From Mycobacterium sp. URHD0025 (GTDB taxonomy: Bacteria > Actinomycetota > Actinomycetes > Mycobacteriales > Mycobacteriaceae): DNA of 64,000 bases. Below the pieces are notes generated by a model. It did not search any database. It was not told the DNA's origin and was given only the letters and a program-made list of their open reading frames with translations. How positions within the stretch are numbered: position 1 is the first letter of the stretch; each line of letters begins with the position of its first letter. Location of the stretch: positions 62,001 through 126,000 of the forward strand of contig NZ_AUEQ01000014.1 of assembly GCF_000426065.1 (NCBI RefSeq), read 5' to 3'. The translations under genes were made by a program, and so were the position numbers. Shown here piece after piece: positions 60,742-64,000 of the stretch.

Positions 60742-62037
60742 GTGAACAAAGACGACATGATCTTGATCAGCGTCGATGACCACATCATCGAGCCGCCCGA
60801 CATGTTCCGGAATCACCTGCCGGCGAAGTACCGCGACGAGGCGCCGCGGCTGGTGCACAACCCGGACGGCAGCGATACCTGGCAGTTCCGCGACACGGTG
60901 ATCCCGAACGTGGCGCTCAACGCCGTGGCGGGCCGGCCCAAAGAGGAGTACGGACTCGAGCCCCAGGGCCTCGACGAGATCCGCAAGGGGTGCTACGACC
61001 CCGATGAACGCGTCAAGGACATGAATGCCGGTGGCGTGCTGGCCACCATGAACTTCCCGTCCTTCCCGGGTTTCGCCGCCCGGCTGTTCGCCACCGACGA
61101 CGACGAGTTCTCCTTGGCCCTGGTCCAGGCGTACAACGACTGGCACATCGACGAATGGTGTGGGTCCAACCCGGGGCGCTTCATCCCGATGGCCATCCCT
61201 GCGATCTGGAACCCGCAACTATGTGCCGACGAGGTGCGGCGCGTGTCGAAGAAAGGTGTGCACTCACTGACCTTCACCGAGAACCCGTCGACGCTGGGCT
61301 ACCCGTCCTTCCACGACCTGGAGTACTGGAAGCCCTTGTGGGACGCCCTCGTCGACACCGACACCGTGATGAACGTGCACATCGGGTCGTCGGGCAAGCT
61401 CGCGATCACCGCGCCGGATGCGCCGATGGACGTGATGATCACGTTGCAGCCGATGAACATCGTGCAGGCCGCCGCGGACCTGTTGTGGTCGGCGCCGATC
61501 AAGGCCTACCCCGACCTCAAGATCGCGTTGTCCGAGGGCGGCACCGGCTGGATTCCGTACTTCCTGGACCGGGTGGACCGCACCTACGAGATGCACTCGA
61601 CCTGGACGCATCAGGACTTCGGCGACAAGCTGCCGAGCGAGGTGTTCCGCGAGCACTTCATGACCTGCTTCATCTCCGACCCGGTCGGGGTGAAGAACCG
61701 TCACATGATCGGCATCGACAACATCTGCTGGGAGATGGACTACCCGCACAGTGACTCGATGTGGCCGGGGGCCCCCGAAGAGTTGAGCGCGGTGTTCGAC
61801 ACCTACGACGTGCCCGACGACGAGATCAACAAGATGACCCACGAGAACGCCATGCGGCTGTATCACTTCGACCCGTTCGTCCACGTGCCCAGGGAACAGG
61901 CCACCGTCGGGGCGTTACGCAAGACCGCCGAGGGTCATGATGTCGCCATCCGTGCGCTGAGCCACAAGGAGAAGACCGGCACCAGTTTCGCCGACTTCCA
62001 GGCCAACGCCAAAGCCGTTTCCGGCGCACGTGACTGA
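60742..62037 (+). CDS. Amidohydrolase_2 family protein
   Basis: 431 residues, fourth amidohydrolase-2 member in the window. Metal-site segments: ISVDDHIIEPPDMF at the N-terminus, MNVHIGSSG, IALSEGGTGWIPYFLD and WEMDYPHSDSMWPG. This form is widespread in mycobacterial catabolic clusters next to acyl-CoA dehydrogenases. It may decarboxylate or hydrolyse an acidic ring intermediate. GTG start with GGAGTGAGG upstream. Divergent from the Rieske operon; followed by an ACAD and SDR on the same transcript. Confidence 0.88.
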   Translation: MNKDDMILISVDDHIIEPPDMFRNHLPAKYRDEAPRLVHNPDGSDTWQFRDTVIPNVALNAVAGRPKEEYGLEPQGLDEIRKGCYDPDERVKDMNAGGVLATMNFPSFPGFAARLFATDDDEFSLALVQAYNDWHIDEWCGSNPGRFIPMAIPAIWNPQLCADEVRRVSKKGVHSLTFTENPSTLGYPSFHDLEYWKPLWDALVDTDTVMNVHIGSSGKLAITAPDAPMDVMITLQPMNIVQAAADLLWSAPIKAYPDLKIALSEGGTGWIPYFLDRVDRTYEMHSTWTHQDFGDKLPSEVFREHFMTCFISDPVGVKNRHMIGIDNICWEMDYPHSDSMWPGAPEELSAVFDTYDVPDDEINKMTHENAMRLYHFDPFVHVPREQATVGALRKTAEGHDVAIRALSHKEKTGTSFADFQANAKAVSGARD

Positions 62038-62077
62038 ACGCCGAGACGAACGGCCCACGAAAATAGGAGAGCACACA

Positions 62078-63268
62078 GTGTCGGGCGGTATGAACTTCGA
62101 ACTCACCGAGGACCAGCAGCTGATTCGCAAATCCGTTGCGGAGCTGGCGGGCAAGTTCGACGATCACTATTGGATGACCAAGGACCAGGCCCACGAGTTC
62201 CCGCAGGAGTTCTACGACGCCGTCGCCGGCGGGGGCTGGCTCGGGATGACCATCCCCGAGGAGTACGGCGGCCACGGGCTGGGAATCACGGAGGCCACCA
62301 TCCTCGCCGAGGAGGTGGCCCGGTCCGGTGGGGCGATGAACGCGGCCAGTGCCATTCACATGTCGATCTTCGGCATGCAGCCCGTGGTGGTGTATGGCTC
62401 CGAGGAGATGAAGAAGGAGACGCTGCCGCGCATCGTCAACGGTGATCTGCACGTGTGCTTCGGAGTCACCGAACCCGGTGCAGGCCTGGATACTTCGCGG
62501 ATCACCACGTTCGCCAAGAAAGATGGCGGCGATTATGTCGTCAACGGTCGCAAGGTGTGGATCTCCAAAGCCCTTGAGTCCGAGAAGATTCTGCTGCTCA
62601 CGCGCACCGAGTCCCGCGAGGACGTGGCGAAGCGCGGAGGAAAGCCGACCGACGGCCTCTCGCTGTTCCTGACCGATCTCGACCGCGAACACGTCGAGAT
62701 CCGACCCATCAACAAGATGGGCCGAAATGCGGTGAGCTCCAACGAGTTGTTCATCGACGATTTGCGGGTGCCCGCCGAACACCTGATCGGCGAGGAAGGC
62801 AAGGGGTTCAAGTACATCCTGCACGGGCTCAACCCGGAGCGGATGCTGATCGCCGCCGAGGCGCTGGGCATCGGCCGGGTGGCGTTGGACCGTGCGGTCA
62901 AGTACGCCAACGAGCGCGTGGTGTTCGACCGGCCGATCGGCATGAACCAGGGCATCCAGTTCCCGCTGGCCGACTCGCTGGCCCGCCTCGATGCCGCCGA
63001 GCTGATCCTGCGCAAGGCCACCTGGCTCTACGACAACGGCAAGCCGTGCGGACGTGAGGCCAACATGGCCAAATACCTTTGCGCCGACGCCGGATTCGGT
63101 GCGGCGGACCGTGCACTGCAGACCCATGGCGGGATGGGTTACTCAGAGGAGTACAACATCTCTCGGTTCTTCCGGGAGTCTCGACTGATGAAGATCGCAC
63201 CGGTGAGCCAGGAGATGATCCTGAACTTCCTTGCCGCCAACGTTCTCGGCCTGCCGAAGAGCTACTGA
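62078..63268 (+). CDS. Acyl-CoA dehydrogenase, full-length homotetramer type
   Basis: 396 residues: ELTEDQQLIRKSVAELAGKF, flavin loop CFGVTEPGAGLDTSRITTFA, VVNGRKVWISKALES, and C-terminal LQTHGGMGYSEEYNISRFFRE. It has normal length, unlike the paired FadE chains, so it probably works alone. It introduces an alpha,beta double bond into an acyl-CoA. GTG at 62078 with AGGAGAG upstream is chosen; the frame extends back over the end of the amidohydrolase gene without homology. Gap to the SDR is 16 bp. Confidence 0.93.
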   Translation: MSGGMNFELTEDQQLIRKSVAELAGKFDDHYWMTKDQAHEFPQEFYDAVAGGGWLGMTIPEEYGGHGLGITEATILAEEVARSGGAMNAASAIHMSIFGMQPVVVYGSEEMKKETLPRIVNGDLHVCFGVTEPGAGLDTSRITTFAKKDGGDYVVNGRKVWISKALESEKILLLTRTESREDVAKRGGKPTDGLSLFLTDLDREHVEIRPINKMGRNAVSSNELFIDDLRVPAEHLIGEEGKGFKYILHGLNPERMLIAAEALGIGRVALDRAVKYANERVVFDRPIGMNQGIQFPLADSLARLDAAELILRKATWLYDNGKPCGREANMAKYLCADAGFGAADRALQTHGGMGYSEEYNISRFFRESRLMKIAPVSQEMILNFLAANVLGLPKSY

Positions 63269-63284
63269 GGAGATATCGAGTTCA

Positions 63285-64000
63285 ATGAGGACCTATTTCG
63301 ACCTGACCGGGCGTTCGGCGCTGGTCACCGGGGCCGGTGCCGGGATCGGCGCCGCCGTCTCCGAGGCGCTGGCCGCTGCCGGCGCGTCCGTACTGGTGAC
63401 CGACATCAGCGGTGAGGCGGCCGCCAAGGTCGCAGACCGGATCAACGCCGCCGCCGGAGGCGGCAAATCCAGCACCGCCGCCGGAGGCGGCAAATCCGGC
63501 ACCGCCGCGGCAGGCAAGGCCGATAGTGCCGCGCTGGACGTCAGCGACCGCGACGCCGCGGAAGCCGCCGCCGCCCAGGCCGCCGCACTCACCGAGGGCA
63601 ACCTGCACATCGTCGTCAACAATGCCGGCGTGACCGCGCCGGCGATGTTCCCCAAACTGACCGACGAGACGTTTCGGCTCACATTCGACATCCACGTGAT
63701 GGGCACGTTCCATGTCACGCAGGCCGCGCTGCCGCACATCCCGACCGACGGCACAGGGCGCATCATCAACGTCACCTCGGCCGCGGGTATCACCGGGACG
63801 TTGGGCCAGGTGAACTACTCGGCGGCCAAGGCCGGCCTGATCGGCATCACCAAATCCCTGGCACGTGAGCTGGCGACCAAGAACATCATGGTCAACGCCC
63901 TGGCGCCGCTGGCCGCCACACCGATGACGGAAACCATCCGTACCAACGAGAAGTTCGCGGCCAACATGATGAACCGCATCCCGCTCAAACGGTGGGCCGA
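63285..64000 (+). CDS. SDR family oxidoreductase (3' end cut by window)
   Basis: 238 codons are visible. SDR features: VTGAGAGIGAAVSEAL, VNNAGVTAPAMF, catalytic Ser in NVTSAAGITGTLG and Tyr-x3-Lys in NYSAAKAGLIGI; the last visible residues are IPLKRWA. It resembles 3-oxoacyl-ACP reductases. An in-frame tandem repeat adds a Gly/Lys/Ser/Thr-rich stretch at about residues 55-78, between the adenine-binding region and the DVSDRDAA strand, which is not normal for the family. It is the third gene of the amidohydrolase-ACAD operon and would oxidise a 3-hydroxyacyl-CoA. Confidence 0.9.
   Translation, partial: MRTYFDLTGRSALVTGAGAGIGAAVSEALAAAGASVLVTDISGEAAAKVADRINAAAGGGKSSTAAGGGKSGTAAAGKADSAALDVSDRDAAEAAAAQAAALTEGNLHIVVNNAGVTAPAMFPKLTDETFRLTFDIHVMGTFHVTQAALPHIPTDGTGRIINVTSAAGITGTLGQVNYSAAKAGLIGITKSLARELATKNIMVNALAPLAATPMTETIRTNEKFAANMMNRIPLKRWA
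63450..63518 (+). repeat. In-frame 27-bp tandem repeat inside the SDR gene
   Basis: Two 27-bp units encoding AAGGGKSST and AAGGGKSGT (63450-63476 and 63477-63503, one base different), followed by a partial third unit encoding AAAGK to 63518. It is read in frame, so the protein stays intact. Confidence 0.85.

Noticed and set aside
63450..63518. Tandem repeat as a CRISPR or satellite array
   Set aside because: Only about two and a half directly joined 27-bp units, in frame in an SDR gene, with no spacers.

Overview
The window comes from a GC-rich actinobacterium, most likely a fast-growing mycobacterium (Mycolicibacterium or a close relative). The signs are TIGR03971-type mycofactocin-dependent and F420-type (LLM) redox proteins, paired heteromeric acyl-CoA dehydrogenases of the steroid-catabolism type, a membrane class III cyclase of the Rv1318c style, many TetR repressors, frequent GTG/TTG starts and overlapping genes. 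No rRNA, tRNA, IS element, CRISPR array or phage gene was seen. Almost all of the 64 kb is catabolic: about 65 genes for activating, oxidising and cleaving a cyclic or branched, probably terpenoid- or steroid-like or aromatic, carbon source. The substrate cannot be read from the sequence.

Layout. (1) 0-12.4 kb: split B12-dependent acyl-CoA mutase, LLM oxidoreductase and CoA-transferase; a divergent 2Fe-2S ferredoxin; an acyl-CoA synthetase/two acyl-CoA dehydrogenases/enoyl-CoA hydratase operon; two SDRs facing a thiolase-meaB operon. (2) 12.4-24.4 kb: two TetR genes, then an operon of amidohydrolases, a PhyH-type dioxygenase, VOC protein, secreted protein, P450, LEH-like protein and SDR, with two leftward units (amidohydrolase, SDR) sharing its promoter type. 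(3) 24.5-38.8 kb: KstD-like flavoprotein and IclR regulator facing an mhpC-mhpA-mhpB-like meta-cleavage cassette, followed by a second KstD-like flavoprotein, LLM enzyme, SDR, cyclase-family protein, flavin reductase, hydrolase, MFS exporter and CGNR protein. (4) 38.9-49.9 kb: SDR, TetR, 3Fe-4S ferredoxin, P450, amidohydrolase, two M24 proteins, crotonase, double CoA-transferase and SDR. (5) 49.9-64 kb: mycofactocin-type SDR, a decayed reductase gene, TetR, crotonase, adenylate cyclase; a seven-gene leftward Rieske oxygenase operon; and a rightward amidohydrolase/acyl-CoA dehydrogenase/SDR unit cut by the window end.

The most striking result is regulatory. Three different palindromes each recur at several promoters and divide the region into regulons: (A) GAGAATANNATTCTC at about 4.47, 10.24, 27.0 and 52.1 kb, with variants at 50.9, 51.3 and 60.5 kb, probably read by the TetR at 51.3-52.0 kb; (B) CAACNNNGTTG over the -35 box of three nearly identical promoters at 13.6, 23.3 and 24.4 kb, probably read by the TetR at 12.9-13.6 kb; (C) an ATTTAAATCA/GCTTGACT box at 38.9 and 39.8 kb beside the TetR-ferredoxin-P450 operon. 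Box A ties CoA activation/beta-oxidation, the mutase chaperone, the meta-cleavage cassette and the Rieske operon into one pathway.

A working model (inference): the oxygenases and SDRs oxidise a ring; the two KstD-like flavoproteins desaturate it to a phenol; the MhpA/B/C-like enzymes hydroxylate, meta-cleave and hydrolyse it; acyl-CoA enzymes, the thiolase and the mutase with its MeaB chaperone take the pieces to central metabolism.
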